From the NCBI GenBank assembly GCA_963801065.1, contig CAWDDG010000002.1:62001-126000 (forward strand): a DNA stretch of 64,000 bases. The letters are read 5' to 3'. Origin of the DNA: CAWDDG01 sp963801065. Lineage in GTDB: Bacteria > Actinomycetota > Actinomycetes > Jiangellales > Jiangellaceae. Positions 35,967 through 44,534 of this stretch are shown here, in pieces; position 1 is the stretch's first letter, and each line of letters opens with the position of its first letter. Position numbers and translations under genes: made by a program. The notes beneath the pieces are model-generated. The model saw only the letters and a list, made by a program, of their open reading frames with translations, was not told the DNA's origin and did no database searches.

Positions 35967-36054
35967 GGGCCGATCTTCCCCTGGCCTCGACGGTTTCCGG
36001 TAGCCCATCCAGCGCGGCACCGCCTCTCCCCCGCTTTCCACCCCCCGCGGCAAG

Positions 36055-36718
36055 ATGGGCACGATCACGTTCACCCAGCGCGATGTTCCCTCGCGGATCG
36101 GCATCGCGGCCAGCGCCGCGCTGGGCTTTCCTGGGCGGGCCCGACTTCCCGGAGGACCCGACGGATCTGGGGCCGCTAGTGCCGCTGCCAGGCGGCTGGC
36201 GGGAGCAGCTGGAGTACCTGGCGAATCTCGACCACACAGATCGAGTTCGCCGGCTACGGTCAGAACGCCAACAACCCTGGTGGGGGCGCACCCAACCCGG
36301 CGCCGGGTGGCGTGACGACCCGGAATCGCGCGCGGCGTGCTCGAGATGGACATCTACTGGGCGTACGTCGCCCAACACCCGTGGCGATGGCGCTACGACT
36401 GGGACGGCAACCGCGTCGAGGACATCTTCGATCCACTCGACCAGGTCGCAGAGCAGTCGATCCGCTACGCCCTTTCCACGCCAAGGACGGCGACCGGCGG
36501 ACCAGCCTCCGAGTGTCGGCAACGGCTACAACATCATCCCGTTCGGCGACCCGCGGAGCGACATCGACTTCGAGACGTTCTTGACGAACATAGGCGCCAG
36601 GGGCTACCACAACCCGAACTACGAGCAGGACAACGCGCCCGGCGGTAGCGGAGACCCCGGTCAGTCCTTGCGCCACGCCACGATCAGTGCCCACACCATG
36701 CTGGCGCTGCGAGGCTGA
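36055..36718 (+). pseudogene. decayed Tat-exported TIM-barrel sugar isomerase
   Basis: Begins with what looks like a Tat signal (FTQRDVPSRIGIAASAAL), then shifts to FPEDPTDLGPLVPLPGGW and QLEYLANL, then to IEFAGYGQNANNPGGGAPNP, MDIYWAYVAQHPWRWRYD and GNGYNIIPFGDPRSDIDFE, ending with HATISAHTMLALRG at 36718. These pieces match exported sugar phosphate isomerase/epimerase proteins, but several indels and a missing middle part break the gene. It lies within the sugar locus and is one of the few wrecked genes outside the left island. Confidence 0.6.
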
Positions 36719-36735
36719 CGCTCCCCTGCCGACTG

Positions 36736-36770
36736 AGCCCGCCCGCCCGGCGGAGCCCGGGGGGCGGGCT
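36736..36770. terminator. hairpin between convergent units
   Basis: AGCCCGCCC (36736-36744) pairs with GGGCGGGCT (36762-36770). It lies between the decayed isomerase and the ROK gene, whose stop is at 36773, and may serve both directions. Confidence 0.6.
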
Positions 36771-36772
36771 GC

Positions 36773-37966
36773 TCATTGGGCGGCGAACACCGCGTCGCTG
36801 ATCAACGCTGCGGCGCCGACGACGCCGGCGTCGTCGCCCATCTCACTGAGCACGACGGGCAGGTTACCGGTAGCCAGCGGCAGCGACCGCCGGTACACGA
36901 CACCCCGGATCTCGGCGAGCAGCGGATGCCCCAGGCGAGCGACGCGGCCGCCGATGACGATGAGGCCGGGGTTGAAGAACGACACCAGGCTGGCCAGCAC
37001 CCAGCCGACCCGATGCCCGCCGTCGCGCATCATCTGGACGGCATGCGCGTCGCCCTGCGCGACAGCAGCGGCCACGTCTACGGCGGTCAGCTCACCCTTC
37101 TCCTCGAGCAGGGCGGCCAGGGCGGGCGACCTGCCACTGCGAGCCGCGGCCAGCGCGTCGCGCGCCAGGGCGGACCCGCCGAAGAACGCCTCCAGGCAGC
37201 CGGTGTTGCCGCACGCGCAGATCGGGCCGAATTCCTCGACCCGGATGTGTCCGATGTCGCCGGCGCATCCGTCGACGCCTCGGTAGAGCTGCCCGTCCAC
37301 GACGATCCCACACCCGATACCCGTGCCGATCTTGACGAACAGGAAGTCACGGGCAGACCTCGCGACACCCGAGTGCTGTTCACCCAGCGCCATCACATTG
37401 ACGTCGTTGTCGAGCAGCGCCGGACACCCGAGCTCGCGGGCCATGGCGTCGCGCACCGGATAGCCGTCCCAGCCAGGCATGATCGGCGGCGAGACAGGCG
37501 CGCCGCCGTGAAAGTCGACCGGACCGGGAACACCGATGCCCACGCCGGCCGGCCGGGCCACGCCCTGCTCGGCCAGCACCTTGCGAGTCAGCTCCAGCGC
37601 TTTGGCCAGCACGTGCTCGGGGCCCAGCCGGACATCCATCTCGATGTACTGCTGCCCCAGCACTGTCAGCCGGCCGTCGGTGACGGCCACCGACATGGCC
37701 GTGGCCCCGATCGCGAGACCGACGAAGCGCACTTCGGAGGACAGGTCGACCAGCGTCGAGCGTCGTCCGCCGCGCGAGGCTGCCGGTCCGGCACCTTCGG
37801 CCAGGCCGAGTTCGGCCAGCCGGGCGACCTCACTGGCCATCGTGGTCCGCGAGACGGCGAGCCGGTCGGCGAGCTCGACCCGCGACAACGGTCCCTCGTC
37901 GCGCAGCATCTTGAGCACTTTCGCCTGCGTCACCGTTTCGGGCCTGCCCGCGAGCGTGTGTTGCAC
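36773..37966 (-). CDS. ROK-family transcriptional regulator
   Basis: Second ROK protein, 397 residues. N-terminal winged helix (SRVELADRLAVSRTTMASEV), kinase-like core (GVGIGVPGPVDFHG, LLDNDVNVMALGE, FVKIGTGIGCGIVVDG, GCAGDIGHIRV) and zinc motif CACGNTGCLEAFFGG. Start is GTG 37966. A palindrome lies 18 bp upstream (37984-38006), a likely self-operator. Its inducer is unknown; the nearby genes are dnaG and the sugar locus. Confidence 0.88.
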   Translation of the reverse strand: MQHTLAGRPETVTQAKVLKMLRDEGPLSRVELADRLAVSRTTMASEVARLAELGLAEGAGPAASRGGRRSTLVDLSSEVRFVGLAIGATAMSVAVTDGRLTVLGQQYIEMDVRLGPEHVLAKALELTRKVLAEQGVARPAGVGIGVPGPVDFHGGAPVSPPIMPGWDGYPVRDAMARELGCPALLDNDVNVMALGEQHSGVARSARDFLFVKIGTGIGCGIVVDGQLYRGVDGCAGDIGHIRVEEFGPICACGNTGCLEAFFGGSALARDALAAARSGRSPALAALLEEKGELTAVDVAAAVAQGDAHAVQMMRDGGHRVGWVLASLVSFFNPGLIVIGGRVARLGHPLLAEIRGVVYRRSLPLATGNLPVVLSEMGDDAGVVGAAALISDAVFAAQ

Positions 37967-37983
37967 ACGCCAATCCTGCCATG

Positions 37984-38006
37984 CTTTCGCCGAGGCTTGG
38001 CGAAAG
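37984..38006. promoter_or_regulatory. candidate ROK operator
   Basis: CTTTCGCC and GGCGAAAG form perfect 8-base arms around a 7-nt centre, directly upstream of the ROK gene at 36773-37966 and 18 bp past the dnaG stop. Position and symmetry suggest autorepression; it could also work as a weak terminator for dnaG. Confidence 0.55.
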
Positions 38007-38024
38007 TCACCCCGAGAGCCGCAG

Positions 38025-39929
38025 TCAGGCGCCGTTCCCGAGGCCGCGTTCCCGCAGATCGCGGCGGTGCTTTTCCAGCGTCATGAGCTCGCCGAACAGC
38101 CGGTTGTACCGCTCCGTCTGCTCGGACGGGTCGGTGCGCTGGAGCTTCGCCTTGAGTGTCACCAGCTTGCGGGAGACCCAGACCTCGTGCATCCGCAGCA
38201 CGACCGACTCGACGTAGCGAGGGAGTGCGGCATCGTCGGCGGGCACCGGCTCGACCGACAGCTCGGTGATCAGTTGCCGCGTGACGTCGTCGTCCGCCGC
38301 TGCCAGCAGGGCTTCCGCCCACGCCGGCCCTCCCCCCTGGGTGGCGCAGCCGCCCGCCTTGCCGACCGTCTCGCACAGGGCGCGGTACGACGGAGAGAGG
38401 AACGCCTCGTCGTCGAGGTCGTCGAAGGCCGGCCCGGCCAGCGCCGGACGCTGAACCGCCACCCGCAGGACGGCGCGCTCCAACGACAGCGTCTGCGGGT
38501 CGACGTCTCCGTGTGTGGGTATGCCGAGCGCCTGCTGGCCCGGTCCCGGAGCCAGGCCCGTGCCAGGTCGCCCTCGTCCGCGATCCGGTGCGCCCGCCGA
38601 TGCGCGAACCCGGCGGACCACGGCGAGCTCGTCCGGCGCACCGACCCATCCCGCCAGCTTGCGCGCGTACTCGTCGCGCAACGCGTGGTCGCGGATGCGC
38701 GCGACCAGCGGGATGGTGCGGTCGAGCGCGCGTGTTCGGCCCTCGGCGTTGTCGAGGTCGGCCTCGCCCAGCATGGTGCGGATCGCGAAATGGAACAGGG
38801 GCTGACGCCGCGCGACCAGTTCTCGCACAGCCGCGTCGCCGGATCGCTGCCGGAGCTCGCACGGGTCGAGCCCCTCGGGCTCGATGGCGACGAACGTCTG
38901 GCCGACGAAGCGCTGGTCGCCCTCGAAGGCACGCATCGCAGCCTTTTGGCCGGCCGCATCGCCGTCGAACGTGAACACGACCTCACCGCGGAACTCGTCC
39001 TGGTCGCGCAGGAGCCGGCGCAGCACGCGCGCATGGTCGTCGCCGAACGACGTCCCGCACGTCGCGACAGCCGTCTCGACGCCAGCCAGATGGCAGGCCA
39101 TGACGTCCGTGTACCCCTCGACGACCACGGCCTGAGAGCGGCGTGCGATCTCCTTCTTTGCCAGGTCGACGCCGTAGAGCAGGTGGCTCTTCTTGTAGAT
39201 CGACGTCTCGGGCGTGTTGACGTACTTGGCCTCGATCCGGTCGTCGTCGTAGAGGCGGCGCGCGCCGAACCCGACGACGTCGCCGAGCAGGTCGCGGATC
39301 GGCCAGACCAGCCGACCGCGGAACCGATCGTACGGAGCACCGCGGGATTGGGCGACCAGGCCGGCGGTCACGAGCTCCTCGTCGGTGAAGCCCGTCTGGC
39401 GCAGGTGCTTGCGCAGCTGCTCCCCGCCGCGCGGTGCGTAGCCGACGCCGAAACGGGCCGCCGCATCACGGTCGAAGCCGCGCTCGTCGAGGAACCGGCG
39501 TCCGGAGGCTGCCTCTGGTGAGTCGGCCAGCTGCTCCGCGTAGAAGTGGGCGGCCGCGCGGTGGGCCTCGATCAGACGGGTGCGCTGCTCGCGGTTGTGC
39601 TGCGGTGCGCCGCCCGCCCGACTCTCCTCGTACCGCAGATGGATGCCGACCTTGTCGGCCAGCCGCTCGACGGCCTCGGCGAACGAGAGCTGGTCGTGCT
39701 TCTGCACGAACGAGATGACATCGCCGCCCTCACCGCAGCCGAAGCAGTACCACATGCCGCGTGCGGGCGTGACATTGAACGACGGGGACTTCTCGTCGTG
39801 GAACGGGCAGAGCCCCTTCAGCGAGCCGCCGCCGGCGCCCTTCAACGTGAGGTACTCGCCCACGATCTCGTCGATCCGAGCCCGCTCACGGACGGCTGCG
39901 ATGTCCTCGTCGCGGATCCGCCCAGCCAC
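38025..39929 (-). CDS. dnaG: DNA primase
   Basis: Synthesises RNA primers at the replication fork. 634 residues, the usual length. The zinc finger is at residues 41-65 (CPFHDEKSPSF, YCFGCGEGGD; Cys41, His44, Cys62, Cys65). The RNA polymerase core has FRGRLVWPIRD and FGARRLYDDD, the Toprim domain VVVEGYTDVMA and FDGDAAGQKA, and a helical C-terminal DnaB-binding part ends the protein. It is intact and has no frameshift. In many actinobacteria dnaG is close to dgt and ppdK, as here. Confidence 0.96.
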   Translation of the reverse strand: MAGRIRDEDIAAVRERARIDEIVGEYLTLKGAGGGSLKGLCPFHDEKSPSFNVTPARGMWYCFGCGEGGDVISFVQKHDQLSFAEAVERLADKVGIHLRYEESRAGGAPQHNREQRTRLIEAHRAAAHFYAEQLADSPEAASGRRFLDERGFDRDAAARFGVGYAPRGGEQLRKHLRQTGFTDEELVTAGLVAQSRGAPYDRFRGRLVWPIRDLLGDVVGFGARRLYDDDRIEAKYVNTPETSIYKKSHLLYGVDLAKKEIARRSQAVVVEGYTDVMACHLAGVETAVATCGTSFGDDHARVLRRLLRDQDEFRGEVVFTFDGDAAGQKAAMRAFEGDQRFVGQTFVAIEPEGLDPCELRQRSGDAAVRELVARRQPLFHFAIRTMLGEADLDNAEGRTRALDRTIPLVARIRDHALRDEYARKLAGWVGAPDELAVVRRVRASAGAPDRGRGRPGTGLAPGPGQQALGIPTHGDVDPQTLSLERAVLRVAVQRPALAGPAFDDLDDEAFLSPSYRALCETVGKAGGCATQGGGPAWAEALLAAADDDVTRQLITELSVEPVPADDAALPRYVESVVLRMHEVWVSRKLVTLKAKLQRTDPSEQTERYNRLFGELMTLEKHRRDLRERGLGNGA

Positions 39930-40052
39930 GCGTGGAGTCTACGAGGTAGGCCGCCTCACGGCCGGGGTTAGGTCCACAGGGCTGGCCTCTCGCCCAGGTT
40001 AGGTCCGCAGGAGGGTCAGCCGGTTGCTGTCCGCGCGAATCGCGGCCCCTTG

Positions 40053-40150
40053 TGCGATTGGCACGCTGCGCTGATCCACAAACTAGGTGAAACAGGACGC
40101 GATCACGACCGTGCGGCGTGCCAATTGTGAGGCCGGGGCGTGCCAATCGC
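40053..40150. repeat. left copy of the GCGTGCCAATCGC intergenic repeat
   Basis: Contains an inverted motif GCGATTGGCACGC at 40054-40066, then direct motifs at 40116-40127 (GCGTGCCAATTG) and 40138-40150 (GCGTGCCAATCGC). Spacings are 62 and 22 bp, the same as in the right copy at 41261-41357, and the sequence between the motifs is also similar. The inverted and direct motifs can pair with each other. Confidence 0.85.
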
Positions 40151-40161
40151 GTCACCAGGGC

Positions 40162-41139
40162 CTACGCCGCCCGGTGGGGTGAGGTAACACCCGGTAGGAG
40201 CGATGGCACGCCGTACATCGCACTCGCGATCCGGGACTGTCGAACGATGCGGTCGATGACCCGGTCAGGGTCATTGTGGATCTCCGCGCCTGTCCACCGG
40301 ACGACCACGAAGCCGCGCTCTTCGATCCGCAGCTGGCGGGCCTTCTCTTCCACGAGCGTTCGCGTCGGCTCCCCGAAGGGATCGGTGTACTTGACCCTCC
40401 CGTCCGCCTCTCCCACCAGGCGGTGCGCCATCCAGACGTAGTCAGCCCGAACGCCTCCGCGACCTTGCCCGTCCAGCCAAACGTTGCACTCGGGCAGCGG
40501 CAGGCCCCGGTCGACGAATACCGCGAAGGAGACCGACTCGACGGGCGACTCGCGGCGACCTGAGGCATGGCGGGCAACGAGCCGCGCCGCCGAGCTGTTC
40601 CATCCGGCCATGGCGGCCGCGATCCGGAGGAGTTCGGCCTCCGTGGCTCGGCCACGTGACAACGCCGCATCGGCGAGAACGAGCCCCGCCGCGAAGCCGT
40701 GGCACCGGGCCACATCCAGAGAAGTGCGCGCCGAACGCAGGACCGCCATGCCCCACTCGGAGCCGATGTCGATGGGATCCACGATCGCCGTCCGGAGCCG
40801 GAGGCCGGGCCGGTACAGGCGGCGACCGTCCGATCGCGCACCCTGCGACAGCGTCACGACGCGAGGCTGTCCGTACGGAACAGGCAGCTCGTCGAGCAGC
40901 GCCGCGGTGTAATGGCTCGCCCAGCCTCGCCGACCGATCGAGAGCCACGCCGCCCGCGCCTCGAGAACGTGTCTCGTGACCGGCGAGCCGGCGCTGCCGT
41001 CCCAGACCTCGGCGGCGCAGTACATGCCCTTGCGCACGCGGACGAGGCGACCCCTGTCCACCGCATAGTGCACGGCGGCGTCGGTCAGCCCGGATTGCCT
41101 TGCCTGTTCGATGCTGAAGACCAACGGGAGTTCGGCCAT
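40162..41139 (-). CDS. AbiEi-antitoxin-like protein with DUF559 endonuclease-like domain
   Basis: A 325-residue protein. The N-terminal 80 residues (FSIEQARQSGLTDAAVHYAV, GRLVRVRKGMYCAAE) resemble the winged helix of the AbiEi type IV antitoxins. The C-terminal part (ECNVWLDGQGRGGVRADYVW, LVGEADGRVKYTD, RGFVVVRWTGAEI) matches DUF559, a Vsr/restriction-endonuclease-like fold. Many actinobacteria have this architecture as a stand-alone gene; its function is not known to me. No AbiEii-type toxin gene is next to it. It stands between two copies of an intergenic repeat (40053-40150 and 41261-41357). Confidence 0.75.
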   Translation of the reverse strand: MAELPLVFSIEQARQSGLTDAAVHYAVDRGRLVRVRKGMYCAAEVWDGSAGSPVTRHVLEARAAWLSIGRRGWASHYTAALLDELPVPYGQPRVVTLSQGARSDGRRLYRPGLRLRTAIVDPIDIGSEWGMAVLRSARTSLDVARCHGFAAGLVLADAALSRGRATEAELLRIAAAMAGWNSSAARLVARHASGRRESPVESVSFAVFVDRGLPLPECNVWLDGQGRGGVRADYVWMAHRLVGEADGRVKYTDPFGEPTRTLVEEKARQLRIEERGFVVVRWTGAEIHNDPDRVIDRIVRQSRIASAMYGVPSLLPGVTSPHRAA

Positions 41140-41260
41140 GGTGCTGCAGCTTGGCCGACCGGGTGACGCTCTGCTGCGGTCATCCACAGGCGCCCACGCG
41201 CGGCCGCCGATGCGGTCTCGACACCTGCCGAAATACCGACGCTCGACCCGTTCCCGGATC

Positions 41261-41357
41261 CCGATTGGCACGCCCGAGTGTTCCACGAACCGGGACGAAC
41301 CGGGCGCTGGCGTCGCCATGTGGCGTGCCAATCGGCGCTGCGCGGCGTGCCAATCGC
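41261..41357. repeat. right copy of the GCGTGCCAATCGC intergenic repeat
   Basis: Inverted motif CCGATTGGCACGC at 41261-41273 and direct motifs at 41323-41334 and 41345-41357, with 62- and 22-bp spacing as in the left copy. It lies 122 bp upstream of the AbiEi/DUF559 gene's start. The rest of the 41140-41410 gap shows no gene. Confidence 0.85.
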
Positions 41358-41410
41358 CTTGGCGGCGTGCCGTGGTGCTGGCGTGTTGGTGTCCGTGGAC
41401 GCGGGCGGCG

Positions 41411-42634
41411 TCAGACCTCGTCGAGCGGGACGTCGGGGTCCGCCAGACGGGAGAGGTCGAGCATTCGACTGGACCGCACCAGGCGTTCCAGCGGGGCGAT
41501 CCCGTCATCCCAGAGGTTGACGTGCATGCCCGCAACCGCACGGCCGTCACGCAGCCAGAAGGCCTGGAACGCGCGGTTCGGCACGTCACCGCGGGTCACA
41601 ACCTGGTCGTACCCGCCCGGCGGTGCGTGGCCGATGTACTCCATCCCCAGGTCGTACTGGTCGGTGTAGAAGAACGGCAGCGCGTCGTACACCACATCCT
41701 GCCCGAGCATGGATCGTGCCGCGACCGGGCCGCTGTTCAATGCGTTGGCCCAGTGCTCGACCCGCACCCGCGTTCCGAGCACTGGGTGCGCGACGGCGGC
41801 GACGTCGCCGGCGGCATAGACGTCCGGCTCGGAGGTCCGCAGAGCCGCGTCGACGGCGACGCCGTCCTCGATCGTCAGCCCGGCCGCCTCGGCGAGCTCG
41901 ATCGCCGGCCGGATGCCGACTCCGACCACCACGGCGTCGACGCCGACCCCGTCTCCCTCGGACGTGACCAGGGTCGATGCCCGCCCATTGTCACCGCGGA
42001 TCTCCTGGACGCCGGTACCCAATCGGAGGTCGACGCCGTGCTCACGATGCAGGTCGGCGAACACCTGGGCCACCTCGTCGCCGAGGACACGTTGCAGGGG
42101 CAGGTCGGCCACCTCCACGACCACGACGTCCGAACCGTGGTGACGGGCCGCAGCCGCGATCTCGAGCCCGATCCAGCCGGCGCCGACGATGCCGATCCGG
42201 CGGCCCGGCCCGAGCACACTCTTGATCCGGTCGGCGTCCGGCAGCTCGCGGAGATACAGCACGCCGTCGAGATCCGCACCTGGGACGTCGAGGCGGCGCG
42301 GGGTCGAACCGGTCGCCAGCAGGAGCTTCGCGTAGCCGACCCGCTCGCCGCCGTCGAGCTCGACCTCGTGCACAGCCGTGTCGAGCGCGGTGGCCCGGGT
42401 ACTGAGCCTCAGGTCGACGTCGTGCTCCGCGTACCAGGACTCGGCGTGCACGAATGCGGAGTCACGGTCGTCGGACCCGAGCATGTAGCCCTTGGACAGC
42501 GGTGGGCGCTCGTACGGACGCTCCGCCTCCGCCGCCACCAGGACGACCGGCCCGTCGAACCCTTCGGCGCGAAGGGTCTGGGCCGCCTTGGCGCCTGCGA
42601 GCCCGCCGCCAACGATCACGTAGGTCATTCGCAT
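41411..42634 (-). CDS. NAD(P)/FAD-dependent oxidoreductase
   Basis: Ferredoxin/rubredoxin reductase-like flavoprotein of 407 residues. It has the FAD motif (VGGGLAGAKAAQTLRAEGF), RPYERPPLSKGYML, the NAD(P) motif (IGIVGAGWIGLEIAAAA) and the second FAD motif (DVYAAGDVAAVAHPVLG), then a C-terminal reductase domain. It would pass electrons from NAD(P)H to a ferredoxin, perhaps for a P450 or dioxygenase not in the window. It closely resembles the broken gene at 14661-15908, which makes that one an island-borne relative. A second ATG at 42628 is possible. Confidence 0.9.
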   Translation of the reverse strand: MRMTYVIVGGGLAGAKAAQTLRAEGFDGPVVLVAAEAERPYERPPLSKGYMLGSDDRDSAFVHAESWYAEHDVDLRLSTRATALDTAVHEVELDGGERVGYAKLLLATGSTPRRLDVPGADLDGVLYLRELPDADRIKSVLGPGRRIGIVGAGWIGLEIAAAARHHGSDVVVVEVADLPLQRVLGDEVAQVFADLHREHGVDLRLGTGVQEIRGDNGRASTLVTSEGDGVGVDAVVVGVGIRPAIELAEAAGLTIEDGVAVDAALRTSEPDVYAAGDVAAVAHPVLGTRVRVEHWANALNSGPVAARSMLGQDVVYDALPFFYTDQYDLGMEYIGHAPPGGYDQVVTRGDVPNRAFQAFWLRDGRAVAGMHVNLWDDGIAPLERLVRSSRMLDLSRLADPDVPLDEV

Positions 42635-42692
42635 ACCACAACCGCGACTGCCCCCGATGTCAACACGTTCTCACTCGACTCGACCTGATCGC

Positions 42693-43259
42693 CTAGCGCT
42701 CGTACACGCCGGTGAGTATGCCGTCAGCCACGGCGAGCCCCTCGATCGCGTCGAACGCCTCCTCCCGGGACGCCGATTCGGCCAACCCGGTCGGCGCCGT
42801 CAACGCGTAGAGAGCGAAGCGGTATGTATGCGCGCCTTCCGGCGGGCACGGGCCGATGTAGCCACTTCCACCGCCGGAGTTCGTGATCTCCACGCCCCGT
42901 TCGGGCACCTTGCTCCCGCCGACACCGGTCGCCGACGCGAGGATGTCGACGACCACCCAGTGCACATAGGTCTCGCCGGGCGCATCCGGGTCGTCGACGA
43001 CGAGGGCAAGCGCCGCGGCGGCCTCGGGCACCCCGGACCAGGCCAACGGCGGCGAGCCTCCGTCGCCGTCGCAGGTGAACTCGACCGGAATCGAGGCGCC
43101 GTCGCGGAAGGCTGGACTGGTCACGGTGATTCCACCCGCAGAGGGCTCGGCGGTGTCGGCCGCGTCGTCGCCACATCCGGGGACCAACAGGACGACCGAC
43201 ATCGCCATGGCCACATGGCGGACGTCGCTGACGCTTCCCTGCACCTGAGACCATGTCAA
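42693..43259 (-). CDS. YbhB/YbcL-family (PEBP-like) lipoprotein
   Basis: Member of the Raf kinase inhibitor-like/PEBP family. The fold motifs are clear: SPAFRDGASIPVEFTCDGDG, SPPLAWSGVPEAAAALALVV, DDPDAPGETYVHWVVVDI and AHTYRFALYALTAPTGL. The N-terminus has a short hydrophobic stretch and lipobox (VVLLVPGC), so it is probably membrane-anchored. The 5' end overlaps the dgt stop (TTGA); the true start may be an internal GTG or ATG, since the signal peptide from TTG 43259 looks long. Bacterial function is unknown. Confidence 0.8.
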   Translation of the reverse strand: MTWSQVQGSVSDVRHVAMAMSVVLLVPGCGDDAADTAEPSAGGITVTSPAFRDGASIPVEFTCDGDGGSPPLAWSGVPEAAAALALVVDDPDAPGETYVHWVVVDILASATGVGGSKVPERGVEITNSGGGSGYIGPCPPEGAHTYRFALYALTAPTGLAESASREEAFDAIEGLAVADGILTGVYER

Positions 43260-44507
43260 CGCTCTGCCGGCCGGGCAGAACGACGCCCGCCGAATCGACC
43301 GTGCCAGGCCTGCGCAGACACATCGGTGAGCGACGCGACCTGGTCGACGATGACCCGCAGCCGGGCGCTGTCGTCCGGTGCTGCCAGCCAGTCCCCGCGA
43401 AACGCGGGCTCGAGGCTCTCAGGCGCGCCCGCCGAGAGGGCCGCGGCCAGCTCGTGCAGTATCTTGCGTTGCCTGACGTACAAGCGGTGCCCGGTCCTGC
43501 GCCGTCATGACGTACACCGCCGCAAGGCCCTTGAGGACTGCAACCTCTGCCTCGGTCTCCCGGGGGACGGACAGGTCGGCGGCGTAGCGAGTCAGCGGTC
43601 CGCCGCCATACGCCGCATGGGTGGCCCGCTGCGCTGCGCCACAGAAGCGCCCGATGAGTTGGCTGGTCATGTCCTTGAGCGCAGCAAGAGTGCGGCGGTT
43701 ACCGTCGTACGCGGCCACCCAGTACGGCAGCCCCCGCAACCGGTCGAGCGCCTCGAGCACCTCCTCCGGTGGCGCATCGGGCAGGTACCAGTCCTGTGTC
43801 TGCGCGGCGACCCGGGCGCGTTCGCCCGGATCCGCGAGGACGGCACCGGGACCGAGACGCCGGGCCACGATCGCGTCCTCGACGTCGTGGACGCTGTAGG
43901 CGACGTCGTCGGCGAAGTCCATGACCTGCGCCTCCAGGCACCGCCGGCCGGGCGGCGCACCTCTGCGCAGCCACTCGAAGACCTCGACGTCGTCGGTGTA
44001 GACGCCGAACTTGGCTGCGCCCGCCGCGCGCAGCCACGGGTACTTCGTGGCGGCATCCAGGCTGGCGCGGGTCAGGTTCAGCCCTGCCGGCCGGCCGTCA
44101 GGATGTGACGCCTTGGCCTCGAGCCTGGTGAGCAGCCGCAGCGTCTGCGCGTTGCCCTCGAAGCCGCCGATGCCGACTGCGATCTCGTCGAGCGCAGTCT
44201 CCCCGTTGTGGCCGAACGGAGGGTGGCCGAGATCGTGGGCCAGACACGCGGTGTCGACGACGTCCGGGTCACAGCCCAGTGCCTTGCCGAGCTCGCGGCC
44301 TACCTGGGCCACCTCGAGCGAGTGCGTGAGGCGGTTCCGCACGAAGTCGTCGGTACCGGGGGCGACGACCTGCGTCTTGGCCGCCAGCCGGCGCAGCGAG
44401 GCCGAATGGACGACGCGGGCCCGGTCGCGTTCGAAGGGCGTCCGGCCCGACCGCTTGCGCGGTTCCGGGGCCCACCGCTCACGATCGCTGTCCTCGTACC
44501 CGCTCAT
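43256..44507 (-). pseudogene. dgt: deoxyguanosinetriphosphate triphosphohydrolase-like protein, one frameshift
   Basis: dGTPase of the HD superfamily, hydrolysing dGTP to deoxyguanosine and triphosphate. ATG 44507 opens into RSGRTPFERDRARVVHSASL, FVRNRLTHSLEVAQVGREL (His at about 62) and CLAHDLGHPPFGHNGETALD (HD pair at 91-92), then VMDFADDVAYSVHDVEDAI. The last 80 residues (YVRQRKILHELAAAL to the end) are in a different frame, so there is one indel near 43.48 kb, in the sequence following AQDRAP. If real, the mutation replaces the C-terminal helices by an unrelated tail. As the neighbours are clean, a sequence error is also plausible. Confidence 0.85.
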
Positions 44508-44534
44508 CGCACTGCAGGCTAACGGCGGGGACGC

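Noticed and set aside
38270..39340. Long open frame within dnaG on the same strand, another frame
   Set aside because: Very Ser/Arg-rich translation with no motifs; the dnaG frame contains all primase motifs.
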